A stretch of 64,000 nt of DNA from contig CAMYKP010000013.1 of NCBI GenBank assembly GCA_947259005.1, positions 1 to 64,000 of the forward strand, read 5' to 3'. The first letter of the stretch is position 1, and each line of letters begins with the position of its first letter. This stretch comes from an uncultured Parasphingopyxis sp. (GTDB taxonomy: Bacteria > Pseudomonadota > Alphaproteobacteria > Sphingomonadales > Sphingomonadaceae). A model generated the notes under the pieces. The model did not search any database. It was not told the origin of the DNA and worked only from the letters and a program-made list of their open reading frames with translations. Below, piece after piece: positions 1 through 8,426 of the stretch. Both the position numbers and the translations under genes were made by a program.

Positions 1-70
1 CCGGCCCGCTCCCCCACCCGGCCTCCCATAGAATACATTGCGTGGGAGGCCGGGTGGGGGAGCGGGCCGG
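1..70. repeat. Perfect 28-bp inverted repeat with 14-nt loop (GC-rich palindromic element, may extend left of window)
   Basis: 1-28 CCGGCCCGCTCCCCCACCCGGCCTCCCA is the exact reverse complement of 43-70. Confidence 0.9.
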
Positions 71-182
71 TGCGGCGATTTCCTGCTAATGAAATTCTGA
101 CAACCAACCACGTTCACAAACAGATTGACCTGACACCCCGATCTGCGGCATTTCCGCGCCAGCTCTTTCGAAGGATTTCCCA

Positions 183-461
183 ATGTCCGCGCGTATCTAT
201 CAACGGATGAAAAACGCCATGCAGTCCGGCCGTCACCGGGTGGGCCAGTGGACCCTGGAGTTCGAGCCGACCGACGCACAGCGCGCCGACCCGCTGATGG
301 GCTGGGCCGGATCGTCGGATACCAATCGCCAGGTGCGCCTGACCTTCCCGACCCTTGAGGCGGCCACCGCCTATGCGGAAAAGCAGGGCATCGAATATCA
401 TGTCGTGCCAGGACCGCAGCGCAAATTGAAGATTCAGGCCTACGCCGACAATTTCCGCTAA
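183..461 (+). CDS. ETC complex I subunit, NDUFS4-like
   Basis: 92 aa ORF; MSARIYQRMKNAMQSG...WTLEFEP...GWAGSSDT...YAEKQGIEYHV pattern of the NDUFS4/ETC_C1 family. Confidence 0.85.
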   Translation: MSARIYQRMKNAMQSGRHRVGQWTLEFEPTDAQRADPLMGWAGSSDTNRQVRLTFPTLEAATAYAEKQGIEYHVVPGPQRKLKIQAYADNFR

Positions 462-1795
462 GCCGCCAACGTCGCCCGCTTCGCGCTCATCCGTCCGAGG
501 ATATAGAGCAGGCTCCCGACGACCAGTATCCCTGCCAAGGTCAGGAATGCCAGGCCGCTAGCCTGACTCCCCACCCAGAGGCAGCTGATCAGGGCGAGTG
601 CCGCCATCAGCGTGTCGAAGGAGAAACGAGGCCCGGTGCCGGCCTTCGCCTCCTGCCACTCGATAACCGGCAGCGCGAGCACGCAGATCAGATAGGTGAC
701 GATGCGGGACAGGGTACCGGCGACCGCGAGAAACACGAAGCTGCCGCTCAGGCCGACAAGCATGGCCACCCCGCCCAGAAACAGGATCGAGAAATCGGGT
801 GTCAGGAAACGTTTCGACACGCGCATGAAGATCGGCGGCAACATTCCTTCTTCGGCCATGCCATAAGTCATTCGGGGAAGCGCGACGAAGCCGCCTAGCG
901 TGTTGGCGCCGATGGAAAATGCGGCTGCAACGACGATGGCGACCGCGCCGACTTGCCCCATGATCGCCTCGGCCGCGATAGCGAGCGGCATCGTGTCACT
1001 GCTTCCCACCGGGTCGATGGCGATATAGGCCCAGATGATCAGCATGTAGAACAGGGTCACGAACAGCAAGATGCCCATAAGCGCCATCGGGATGTCGCGC
1101 TTGGGCTTGCGCATCTCGCCGGCTGGCATGGACACATTCTCGAATCCGATAAAGGCGTAGAAGGTCAGGAGAACGACTGTCTCGAATGCCGTGAATTCGG
1201 GCAGGGCAAAGCCGATGGCCGGGCTGCCCATCGCCAGGCCCGCAATAACGAGACCCGCCAGCGGAAGCAGCTTGACCAGTGTCATCGACCCCAGAACGCC
1301 GATGGCCTTGGTCATCCCGAACAGGTTGATCAGGGTGAAGGCCAGGATGAACAGCGCGACCGCAACCGGCCGGACCACGGGGTCGTCGAGCACCGGCCAT
1401 AACGCGGCCAGATACGAAATCACGACATGGGCATTGGCCGCCATGGAGGCGAGCGCAGAGGCATAGCGCATCCACCCGGCCTGGAAGCCAACAAAGGGGC
1501 CAAAGGCGGCCTCCCCATAGAGCATCGGCCCGCCGCTATGGTCGAAGCGTTTGGCCAGTGAGGCAAAGACGAACATGAGCGGGAAAAAGAGAATGCCGCC
1601 GAGCAGGATCATCCACGGTGCGAAACTGCCGACTGCAGCATACAGGATCGCCGGCAGTGCAAAAATGCCAGCCCCGATCATGCCGTTGAGCGGCAGCAGC
1701 GCCGTCCCGAAAAGGCCCACCGTGCGCGGCGGCTTGATAGTCTGATCCATATAGTCCCCCGAACGATGTCTGCATGGATCGCCGGGGCAAGGCAA
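458..1795 (-). CDS. APC family amino acid permease
   Basis: Multi-TM protein with GLFGTALLPLNGMIGAGIFALPA N-terminal APC signature; real start probably the MDQTIKPPRTVG Met. Confidence 0.85.
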   Translation of the reverse strand: MPCPGDPCRHRSGDYMDQTIKPPRTVGLFGTALLPLNGMIGAGIFALPAILYAAVGSFAPWMILLGGILFFPLMFVFASLAKRFDHSGGPMLYGEAAFGPFVGFQAGWMRYASALASMAANAHVVISYLAALWPVLDDPVVRPVAVALFILAFTLINLFGMTKAIGVLGSMTLVKLLPLAGLVIAGLAMGSPAIGFALPEFTAFETVVLLTFYAFIGFENVSMPAGEMRKPKRDIPMALMGILLFVTLFYMLIIWAYIAIDPVGSSDTMPLAIAAEAIMGQVGAVAIVVAAAFSIGANTLGGFVALPRMTYGMAEEGMLPPIFMRVSKRFLTPDFSILFLGGVAMLVGLSGSFVFLAVAGTLSRIVTYLICVLALPVIEWQEAKAGTGPRFSFDTLMAALALISCLWVGSQASGLAFLTLAGILVVGSLLYILGRMSAKRATLAA

Positions 1796-1833
1796 GCAAT
1801 GGGCCGGTCGTTGCGTGCCCCGCCGGCCCCGGT

Positions 1834-2364
1834 TCAGCGGCCGAGAAAACCTGCCCCAAGCAGCATCAAAATCCGGACATCGATTATGCAGTCTTCGCCG
1901 CGCTTGGTATCCACGAAATCTGCAATTTCACTCAGTGCGACCCGGTGCACGGTGATATTCTCATGCTCCGTGCCGCCGCCCTCGCCAACCTTTTCCAGTG
2001 CAGTCGCCCGGAGGAGCGTGAACATCTCACTGGTCATGCCGGGGGAGGAGCAGAAGCGGCCGAGATTCTCGATCCTGCCCGCGCGATAACCGGTTTCTTC
2101 TTCCAGTTCGCGGGCCGCCGCCGTCTCCGCTTTTTCGCCTGCCGTTTCGTCGCCGATCAGGCCTGCGGGCAGTTCCAGGCAGTTTGCCTTGAGCGGCACC
2201 CGATATTGTTCGACCAGAATGACGTGATCGCCGGATGGATCATTATCGATGGCAAGGAGAACCGCGGCGCCGATCCCGCGCACGCGGCTGACATATTCCC
2301 ACCGGCCTTCCTGATGGATCGCCAGATAATTGCCGGCCCAATGGGTCCTTTTAGTGTCGGTCAA
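1834..2364 (-). CDS. NUDIX hydrolase (ADP-ribose pyrophosphatase-like)
   Basis: NUDIX box-like GLIGDE...AAARELEEETGYRAGRIENLG. Confidence 0.88.
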   Translation of the reverse strand: MTDTKRTHWAGNYLAIHQEGRWEYVSRVRGIGAAVLLAIDNDPSGDHVILVEQYRVPLKANCLELPAGLIGDETAGEKAETAAARELEEETGYRAGRIENLGRFCSSPGMTSEMFTLLRATALEKVGEGGGTEHENITVHRVALSEIADFVDTKRGEDCIIDVRILMLLGAGFLGR

Positions 2365-2376
2365 TGGGATGCGCGA

Positions 2377-2910
2377 TCAGTTTTCCATTTGCATTTCTGT
2401 CGCGGTAATGCCGTTAAGCAGTCCGTTTTCGAAATTGCCGTTGTCGAACGCAGTCGTGATGGCACGGGCCGCGCCACTGCCTTCGCCCCGGTCGATATTC
2501 TCGCCGACCACGGCAACTTCCTGATCCTCCACGGCGATGTAGATTAGTGCGTCGGCGTCGGTTCCTGCGCGCGCCGCTTCGGCTGCAGCATCGCTGTCTT
2601 CGCCATTGGTCGATCCCACGATAAGGATATGGATATCGTGGCCGCCCTCGGCATGTTTTGATGCGAGCCGGTCATTGACGTTCGCCGCTGCCGCCTCGCC
2701 AACCTCTGCGGTAAACTCACCGGTCTCATCTGTCAGATAGGCGCCATGGGGGGCGTCAGCATCGCTGCTTTCCGATGTTTCAGTGCCTTCGGATTCTGCT
2801 GCGTCTTCGTTCGCGCTGCATGCCGCCAGCGCCATGCCCAGCCCTGCGGCCCAGATCATTCCTGAAATTGTTTTTGTCATAATGTTTTCTACCCCCTGTT
2901 GCGAAATCAA
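2377..2910 (-). CDS. Putative lipoprotein with TPM-like domain (copy 1)
   Basis: Signal peptide plus lipobox (LAAC); GHDIHILIVGSTNGED...DALIYIAVEDQEVAVVGE resembles TPM-domain core; paralogous to next two genes. Confidence 0.6.
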   Translation of the reverse strand: MISQQGVENIMTKTISGMIWAAGLGMALAACSANEDAAESEGTETSESSDADAPHGAYLTDETGEFTAEVGEAAAANVNDRLASKHAEGGHDIHILIVGSTNGEDSDAAAEAARAGTDADALIYIAVEDQEVAVVGENIDRGEGSGAARAITTAFDNGNFENGLLNGITATEMQMEN

Positions 2911-2957
2911 TGAAATGCGCCCCGAATCAAATTCATAGCGGCGTCCCGGCGGATATT

Positions 2958-3527
2958 CTAGTTGCTGAGCCGCGTGATGATCGCGTCGACCGCCCCGTTG
3001 AAGCCATCCGTGATGGCTCCGGCGTCGAACTTGGCGGCCATGGCGGCCTCGGTGGCGTCGGTGAATTCGGCATCCAGGGCGGCGGCGGTGCCACTCGCCG
3101 GAACGATCCCGATATGCTCGTCTGCCGCCGCGATCAGGATCAGGGCGCCATTGTCGCTGATGCCGTTCGAGACGATCATCTCGGCGGCTTTTTCCTCGAT
3201 ATCCTGATCGTCCGTGGTCAGGATGACAGCGATCCGGATTTCATGGCCGCTCTCTTCATGGAAGGCGGCCAGGCGCGCATTCAGCGTCTCGCCGAAACCG
3301 TCTTCGAGCAGGCCGATATCCTTCACATATTCGATAGGTCCGGACTGTTCGCTGGCATTCTCCGCATCCTCATCGGCTGCCGCTTCTGTGGGCGTTTCGC
3401 TCGCTTCTTCACCGTTGCTGCATCCGGCAAGCGCAAATGCGGTGCCCATCGTTGCAACAAGGCCCAGTTTTCGCATCCCGCCCATATTCTTCATTTCGGA
3501 TTTCCCCCTAATTGCCAAGCCGCGCAA
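2958..3527 (-). CDS. Putative lipoprotein with TPM-like domain (copy 2)
   Basis: Lipobox LAGC; GHEIRIAVILTTDDQDIEEKAAEMI...GALILIAAADEHIGIV. Confidence 0.6.
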   Translation of the reverse strand: MRGLAIRGKSEMKNMGGMRKLGLVATMGTAFALAGCSNGEEASETPTEAAADEDAENASEQSGPIEYVKDIGLLEDGFGETLNARLAAFHEESGHEIRIAVILTTDDQDIEEKAAEMIVSNGISDNGALILIAAADEHIGIVPASGTAAALDAEFTDATEAAMAAKFDAGAITDGFNGAVDAIITRLSN

Positions 3528-4056
3528 TCAGCGCATCGGCTCCGGAGTTCAGTCCCTCGGCCAGCTCGTCTTCCTCGAAATGCGCGATCATTGCCACCTC
3601 CGCATCTGTGGTAAAGGCCTCGTCCAACCCTTCACCGACAATCGCCAACGCTTGGTCCGCTCCGGCAACGTAAATCAGGGCATCGGCGCTGCGTTCGGCG
3701 CGCATCTCCTCAGCGACTTCCTCGATATCACGGCCGTCAGTGGTCATCGCGGCGATGATATGGATGTCCCGTCCGCTGTCCGCATGAAAGCCTGCCAGTT
3801 TCTCGTTTAGGCTCGCGATCAGCCCGGCATCAATCAGCCCGCCCGTCTCATCTTCGGCATAGCCCGATGCATCATGCTCGGCGGCGGCATCCGCGGTTTC
3901 ACCCACCGATTCTTCGGTCGCTTCGTCGGTCTCGGTGGTGGCAGCTTCCCCGCTACAGGCGGACAGGGTGAGCGCAAGGCCGATCGCGCTTGCCGGGATG
4001 ATATGGGTCAGTTTCATTGCAATGCTCCAGTTTCGCCAAAGCAAAGGCCTTCGCAC
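3508..4056 (-). CDS. Putative lipoprotein with TPM-like domain (copy 3)
   Basis: Lipobox LSAC; GRDIHIIAAMTTDGRDIEEVAEEM...DALIYVAGADQALAIVGE; real start probably MKLTHIIPAS. Confidence 0.6.
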   Translation of the reverse strand: MRRPLLWRNWSIAMKLTHIIPASAIGLALTLSACSGEAATTETDEATEESVGETADAAAEHDASGYAEDETGGLIDAGLIASLNEKLAGFHADSGRDIHIIAAMTTDGRDIEEVAEEMRAERSADALIYVAGADQALAIVGEGLDEAFTTDAEVAMIAHFEEDELAEGLNSGADALIARLGN

Positions 4057-4176
4057 ATTTCCCCCAGCCTTGAAACCGACCGCTCTTGCAACGGCGCGGC
4101 GAAACGGCTTCGCTTGGCGGCATCATGGCACAGTGCCATTGCGAGAAACAAAAAAATACATAGGGGATGCTTCCAT

Positions 4177-4608
4177 ATGTTTGGTGAATTCAAGGACTTT
4201 ATTACGCGCGGCAATGTGATCGATCTTGCGGTCGCCGTGATTATCGGTGCAGCCTTTGCAACGATCACGACATCGCTGACCGAAGACATCATCATGCCGG
4301 TCGTAGGCTGGATCTTCGGCGGTGCGGATTTCAGCACGCTCTTTATCCGTCTCGGCGATATCCCAGCTGATTATGCCGGGTCGCCGGAAGACTATGCAGC
4401 GCTGAAGGAAGCCGGCGTGGCGATGATCGGTCTCGGCCAGTTCATCACCGTATTGATCAACTTCGTGATCCTGGCCTTCGTCATCTTCCTGATGGTGCGT
4501 CAGGCCAACAAGATGATGGCGAAGAAAGAAGCCGAGGATGCAGCCGAAGATACCGGGCCCAGCGAAATCGACCTGCTGACCGAGATCCGGGATTCGCTGA
4601 AGAAATAA
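4177..4608 (+). CDS. mscL: Large-conductance mechanosensitive channel
   Basis: MFGEFKDFITRGNVIDLAVAVIIGAAFATITTSLTEDIIMPVVG is the MscL signature. Confidence 0.95.
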   Translation: MFGEFKDFITRGNVIDLAVAVIIGAAFATITTSLTEDIIMPVVGWIFGGADFSTLFIRLGDIPADYAGSPEDYAALKEAGVAMIGLGQFITVLINFVILAFVIFLMVRQANKMMAKKEAEDAAEDTGPSEIDLLTEIRDSLKK

Positions 4609-4632
4609 CCGGCGTTTCGCATGTCGAACGGG

Positions 4633-4660
4633 AAAGGCGGGCCGCAGGGTCCGCCTTTTT
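4633..4660 (+). terminator. Rho-independent terminator of mscL
   Basis: AAAGGCGG-loop-CCGCCTTTTT hairpin with T tract. Confidence 0.75.
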
Positions 4661-4774
4661 CCGTTGGGGCGGATCGTGCCCGTGCGAAGCACCCTTGCCG
4701 CATTTCCGACCGGCAGGACCGGTTAAAACCAATGGCTTGCACGCGCTCACTTCCCATTAACGCTGGAACCCCTA

Positions 4775-5150
4775 TATTGGGGCTGCCGGACTTGTTCCGG
4801 CTATGGCGATAAACGGTGTCGTGCAATAGGCACAGCGGACCCGGGGGCAGTACCCGGCGGCTCCACCATAAAGGGCGGTTTACCCCGGATTTTCCAGGGT
4901 TTCCCGCTCCTCAAGATGGGGCCGAACCAGGATCGACGTGTGTTGAAAGACGTTACTTTTCGCCCGGCCTGAATGCGCCGTGAAACCGTTCACAACTCAT
5001 AAGAGCAAACGATAACGACGCTCTTGCTATTGCTGCGTAACCCAAAGCTTCACGGCTTAAGTTACTAGGTAAATAACGGGGTTCGGACCACACCCGGCAA
5101 CAGAAGTGGAAACCGGCGGTACGGGGCGCACCGAGCAACAGAAGCGCCCC
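4775..5150 (+). ncRNA. ssrA: Circularly permuted two-piece tmRNA (acceptor piece ending 4868, coding piece starting 4918)
   Basis: CGGCTCC-A-CCA (4858-4868) can pair with GGGGCCG (4918-4924); GGGGCCGAACCAGGATCGACG is a classic tmRNA 5' end; tag ORF 5005-5040 GCAAACGATAACGACGCTCTTGCTATTGCTGCGTAA = ANDNDALAIAA*. Outer ends approximate. Confidence 0.9.
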
Positions 5151-5204
5151 ACTTTCCACTTGTCAGACCTTCGCTAAAGCTCAGGCGCGGCGCCAGCCCG
5201 CTCC

Positions 5205-5513
5205 TCACTCCGGCCCCCGTCCATACTCTGCCGCATCCTTGGTTGCGCCGGTATCGGCATCGGTGACGCCCGTCGGCTCCGTCCGGCGCGGGCCCCGGCC
5301 TTCGCCGCGATAGTCGGCCAGCGTTCCGGCATCGGTTTCCGCTTCGATCCGCTCGCGGTAATATTCGGGATCCGCCCCGCCCGGCCGGTCCGCCGTTGCG
5401 CCGCTGTCCCGGTCATAAACCTGCGCGCGCGCCGCCCCGCTGCCGAGGATCACGCCCAGCGCGCCCAGCCCCGACGCCGCCCCGATCCGTGCGATAAATG
5501 ACCGCCTGTCCAT
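5205..5513 (-). CDS. Small secreted/Tat-like signal protein, unknown
   Basis: MDRRSFIARIGAASGLGALGVILGSGAARAQ twin-arginine-like leader. Confidence 0.5.
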   Translation of the reverse strand: MDRRSFIARIGAASGLGALGVILGSGAARAQVYDRDSGATADRPGGADPEYYRERIEAETDAGTLADYRGEGRGPRRTEPTGVTDADTGATKDAAEYGRGPE

Positions 5514-5663
5514 CCCGTTTCCTCCGCTTTGCCTTGCCGCCTTTGTAGCCCGGCGCAGGCATCCGGCAAGCCACCCCCATCCGTATATCCCCCGATAGAC
5601 CGCCCCTGCCAAGCCGCTACGCTGCCTCGTCAGGAACCGACACCGAACCGGGAGGAACGAGAC

Positions 5664-6080
5664 ATGCAAAAGACGGCAATCGCGCTGGCCACGGCCGCGC
5701 TCATGGCGACCGGGGCGGTGACGGGCTGCGCGACCGGCTATGGCTATGGCGGCCCGCCGCCCCATTGGCGCAGCTATGACTATAACAAGCCGGACCCCTC
5801 CTATGGCGGCTATGACGCGGCCCGATATTACCGTTCGGACCGGCGCTATCGCGAACGCAGGCTGCACCCCAATGAGCGCATCTATCGCGGGCGCGACGGC
5901 CGCTATTATTGCCGCCGCGACGACGGCACGACCGGCCTGATCGTCGGCGCGATAGCCGGCGGCGTGCTCGGCAACGTCATCGCGCGCGGCGATTCAGAGG
6001 TGCTCGGCACCGTGCTCGGCGCGCTCGCCGGCGGCATTATCGGCCGCGAGATCGACCGCGATAATGTGCGGTGCAGATAG
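5664..6080 (+). CDS. Glycine-zipper 2TM domain protein
   Basis: MQKTAIALATAALMATGAVTGC...GLIVGAIAGGVLGNVIARGDSEVLGTVLGALAGGIIGREIDR. Confidence 0.75.
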   Translation: MQKTAIALATAALMATGAVTGCATGYGYGGPPPHWRSYDYNKPDPSYGGYDAARYYRSDRRYRERRLHPNERIYRGRDGRYYCRRDDGTTGLIVGAIAGGVLGNVIARGDSEVLGTVLGALAGGIIGREIDRDNVRCR

Positions 6081-6155
6081 GCGCTATCCGCCAGGCTCAA
6101 CCTGTCGGTTGAGCGCCGCACTTTATTTCGGTCAGACCTTCGGCTTCGCCTCAGG

Positions 6156-6239
6156 CGCGGCACCGGCCCGCCCCCCTCCCCACCTCCCACGAGTGTACCC
6201 TGATTGGGAGGTCGGGAGGGGGAGCGGGCCGGTGCCGCG
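6156..6239. repeat. Second large GC-rich palindromic element
   Basis: CGCGGCACCGGCCCGC..CCTCCCA / TGGGAGG..GCGGGCCGGTGCCGCG, about 35-nt arms with one indel and one mismatch. Confidence 0.85.
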
Positions 6240-6312
6240 ACGTTGCGCTAGCAACGTTCTGACAGATAACTCGCCGCGATTTCCCGCGAGGGAAATTCTG
6301 ACAAACCAACTC
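6240..6312. repeat. Two mini stem-loops each followed by TTCTGACA
   Basis: ACGTTGC-gcta-GCAACGTTCTGACAGATAACT and GATTTCCC-gcga-GGGAAATTCTGACAAACCAACT; related copies at 74-108, 6750-6776, 20391-20425. Confidence 0.75.
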
Positions 6313-6629
6313 CCCCTCCCTCCCAGGTTGACACTGGTTGACACAGGGCGGGGGTAAGCGGCCCCGCGCGCTTTCCCCCGAAAATTCCCGTATCGCCCGG
6401 CTGGCGCGGCTTTCAGCACGCACCCACCGTTTTTCGCCCCGACCGAGTGTGACCTTCCGGAAACTGACAAAGTTTGCACGAAAACGGCCTTGAGAGCGGG
6501 GCTGGCGGAAGAACAGAAAGGCTGTGAAACGGCATGACCGGCCTCGGCAAGGGAAAGATGCCGCGCACTTTACCCCATCCGGGGGCCTGTAGGACAGGAA
6601 ATAGGATTTGGTTGGTTATTCCATTCACC

Positions 6630-6712
6630 GTCACCCCGGACCTGATCCGGGGTCCAGGGCGGCAAGCGACATCGCACTTGGCTCTGGATTCCGGATCAAG
6701 TCCGGAATGACG
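6630..6712. repeat. Intergenic palindromic repeat (CGTCACCCCGGAC..TGATCCGGGG type)
   Basis: gtcaccccggacctgatccggggtcca ... tggattccggatcaagtccggaatgac, imperfect inverted repeat. Confidence 0.7.
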
Positions 6713-6829
6713 ATGGGGGTTTCACTTTCCCCGCTCAACCCGCCGTGATCGCCAGCAATATTCTGACAGATAAACCCCCCACCGATTCGCCCCCTTGCCC
6801 CATTGTTCCCGTTATGTTCTCTATGCGTC

Positions 6830-7138
6830 ATGAATGAACATCATGACATGATTCGGATCGACGAGGAGGAGCTGGAGCGGGCGATCGCCATCGCGCTCAG
6901 CGTGACGCGGGACATGTATCTGCGCTTTGCGGTGAAGGGCGATCCCAAGTTCCAGCGCAAGCAGGGGCAGGAGGTGATCACCTATGCCGTGATGCGCCAG
7001 CTCAGCCGCTATGCCTTTTTCCGCGAGCCCAGCGCCTTCGAGCTGGCCGAGGGGCGGCTGGGCGTGCTGCCGCTCTTCCCCGATCAGCCAGCCTTTCCCG
7101 ATCAGGACGAGACAAGCGGATCGAGCAGCTCGGGGTAA
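6830..7138 (+). CDS. Hypothetical protein
   Basis: ORF MNEHHDMIRIDEEELERAIAIALSVTRDMYLRF; no antisense rival. Confidence 0.5.
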   Translation: MNEHHDMIRIDEEELERAIAIALSVTRDMYLRFAVKGDPKFQRKQGQEVITYAVMRQLSRYAFFREPSAFELAEGRLGVLPLFPDQPAFPDQDETSGSSSSG

Positions 7139-7797
7139 TTGTTGCGGACATTGCCGACCGCGTTGGAGATCGGCGTGATCGCCAGCGGGCCGGGATGCGG
7201 GGTGAGCAGCGGCGCGGCGTCGTCCCACGCCCCGTCCATCCAGCGGTCCACCGCGCCCGGATCGAGGCCCGGATCGAGGATTGCTGGCATCCGGTGATGG
7301 ACCGGGGCCATCTCGTCGGATGCGGCGGTGGTGATAACGGTATAGCTGGTCAGCTCCAGCGCCGGGTTCCGCGTCCACAGCCCGGCCATGATCATCGGCG
7401 CGCCCGATGCATGGGCAATCTTGTGCGCCTGTTTCTCCTTTGCCCCATTAGGATTTTCTGGCCGCTTCCACTCGTAAAAGCCGGACACCAGGATCGCGCA
7501 GCGATGCGCCTTCAGCAGCGGTTTGAAGCTCGGCTTTTCGGTCAGCGTCTCGGCCCGGGCATTGATCATCTTCGCGCCGATCTTCGCATCCTTCGCCCAG
7601 TGCGGCACCAGGCCCCAGCGCATCAGCGCCAGCCGGTGCGCGCCCTCACTATCGCTATAGCCCACCGGCACCTCATGGGTCGGCGCGATATTGTAATTGG
7701 GCTGGAAATTACTCGCAGGCACGGAGGGGACCAGCGAGAGCATGTCCCGATAGTCGCCCCAGGTCAGTTCCTCATGAGCATATTTGCGTCCGCACAT
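7102..7797 (-). CDS. SOS response-associated peptidase (SRAP/YedK/HMCES family)
   Basis: MCGR start with catalytic Cys2, YNIAPTHEVPV, LMRWGLVPHWAKD, NARAETL, CAILVSGFYEWKR. Confidence 0.95.
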   Translation of the reverse strand: MCGRKYAHEELTWGDYRDMLSLVPSVPASNFQPNYNIAPTHEVPVGYSDSEGAHRLALMRWGLVPHWAKDAKIGAKMINARAETLTEKPSFKPLLKAHRCAILVSGFYEWKRPENPNGAKEKQAHKIAHASGAPMIMAGLWTRNPALELTSYTVITTAASDEMAPVHHRMPAILDPGLDPGAVDRWMDGAWDDAAPLLTPHPGPLAITPISNAVGNVRNNYPELLDPLVSS

Positions 7798-7919
7798 GAC
7801 AGGGTTTTAGCGCGGTGGAGGGGTTGGGGAAACGGCGAAGATTTGCCAACCCGATTGCGCTCCTTAAAGTGTCGAAGGCCCACCGGCTGACCTGATTTCG
7901 GTTCGTCGAAAGTGGAACA

Positions 7920-8189
7920 ATGAGCGCGGAAATTTCGGGATCTGGATCGATGGTGATTACCAACCGCATATTGATGGCCGGGCTGGAGCAGGAGCTGGGC
8001 AGGCAGGGCCTTACCATCGAGGAATGGGAAGCCAGTTGCGGCCTTGCTGTGGGAAGGATGCGAGAAGTGCTTCAGCCTGCGGAAGAACGCGCCATCAACC
8101 GCAATATAAAATTGACGGCCATGCATCTCCAAATGCCGGTGACGGAGTTTCTCGAGAAACTCCAGCAATTGATCGAACAAGAGCGCTAA
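7920..8189 (+). CDS. Small hypothetical protein
   Basis: 89 aa ORF between SRAP and its partial copy. Confidence 0.4.
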   Translation: MSAEISGSGSMVITNRILMAGLEQELGRQGLTIEEWEASCGLAVGRMREVLQPAEERAINRNIKLTAMHLQMPVTEFLEKLQQLIEQER

Positions 8190-8210
8190 GCCGAAACGCC
8201 CGAACCATGG

Positions 8211-8318
8211 GCGATATTGTAATCGGGCTGGCAACTGGTCGCAGGCACGGAAGGGACCGGCGAGAGCATGTCCCGATAGTTGCCTCAGGTCAGTTCTTCA
8301 TGAGTTGCGTCCGCACAT
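8211..8318 (-). pseudogene. Truncated, frameshifted copy of the SRAP 5' end
   Basis: 8211-8335 is closely similar to 7685-7817; reads MCGRN then frameshifts owing to a short deletion; homology stops near YNIAP. Confidence 0.8.
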
Positions 8319-8426
8319 GACAGGGTTTTAGTGCGGGGGAGTAGGATCTGCTATGATGAAGCGGAAGGGCAAGTTTAGTGCACTATCACCGTAATCTAGC
8401 TGTTTGAGGTGCAACGAATGACTGGC

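Noticed and set aside
4123-4826. Minus-strand ORFs over mscL and tmRNA
   Set aside because: Overlap strongly supported mscL and ssrA; no recognisable motifs
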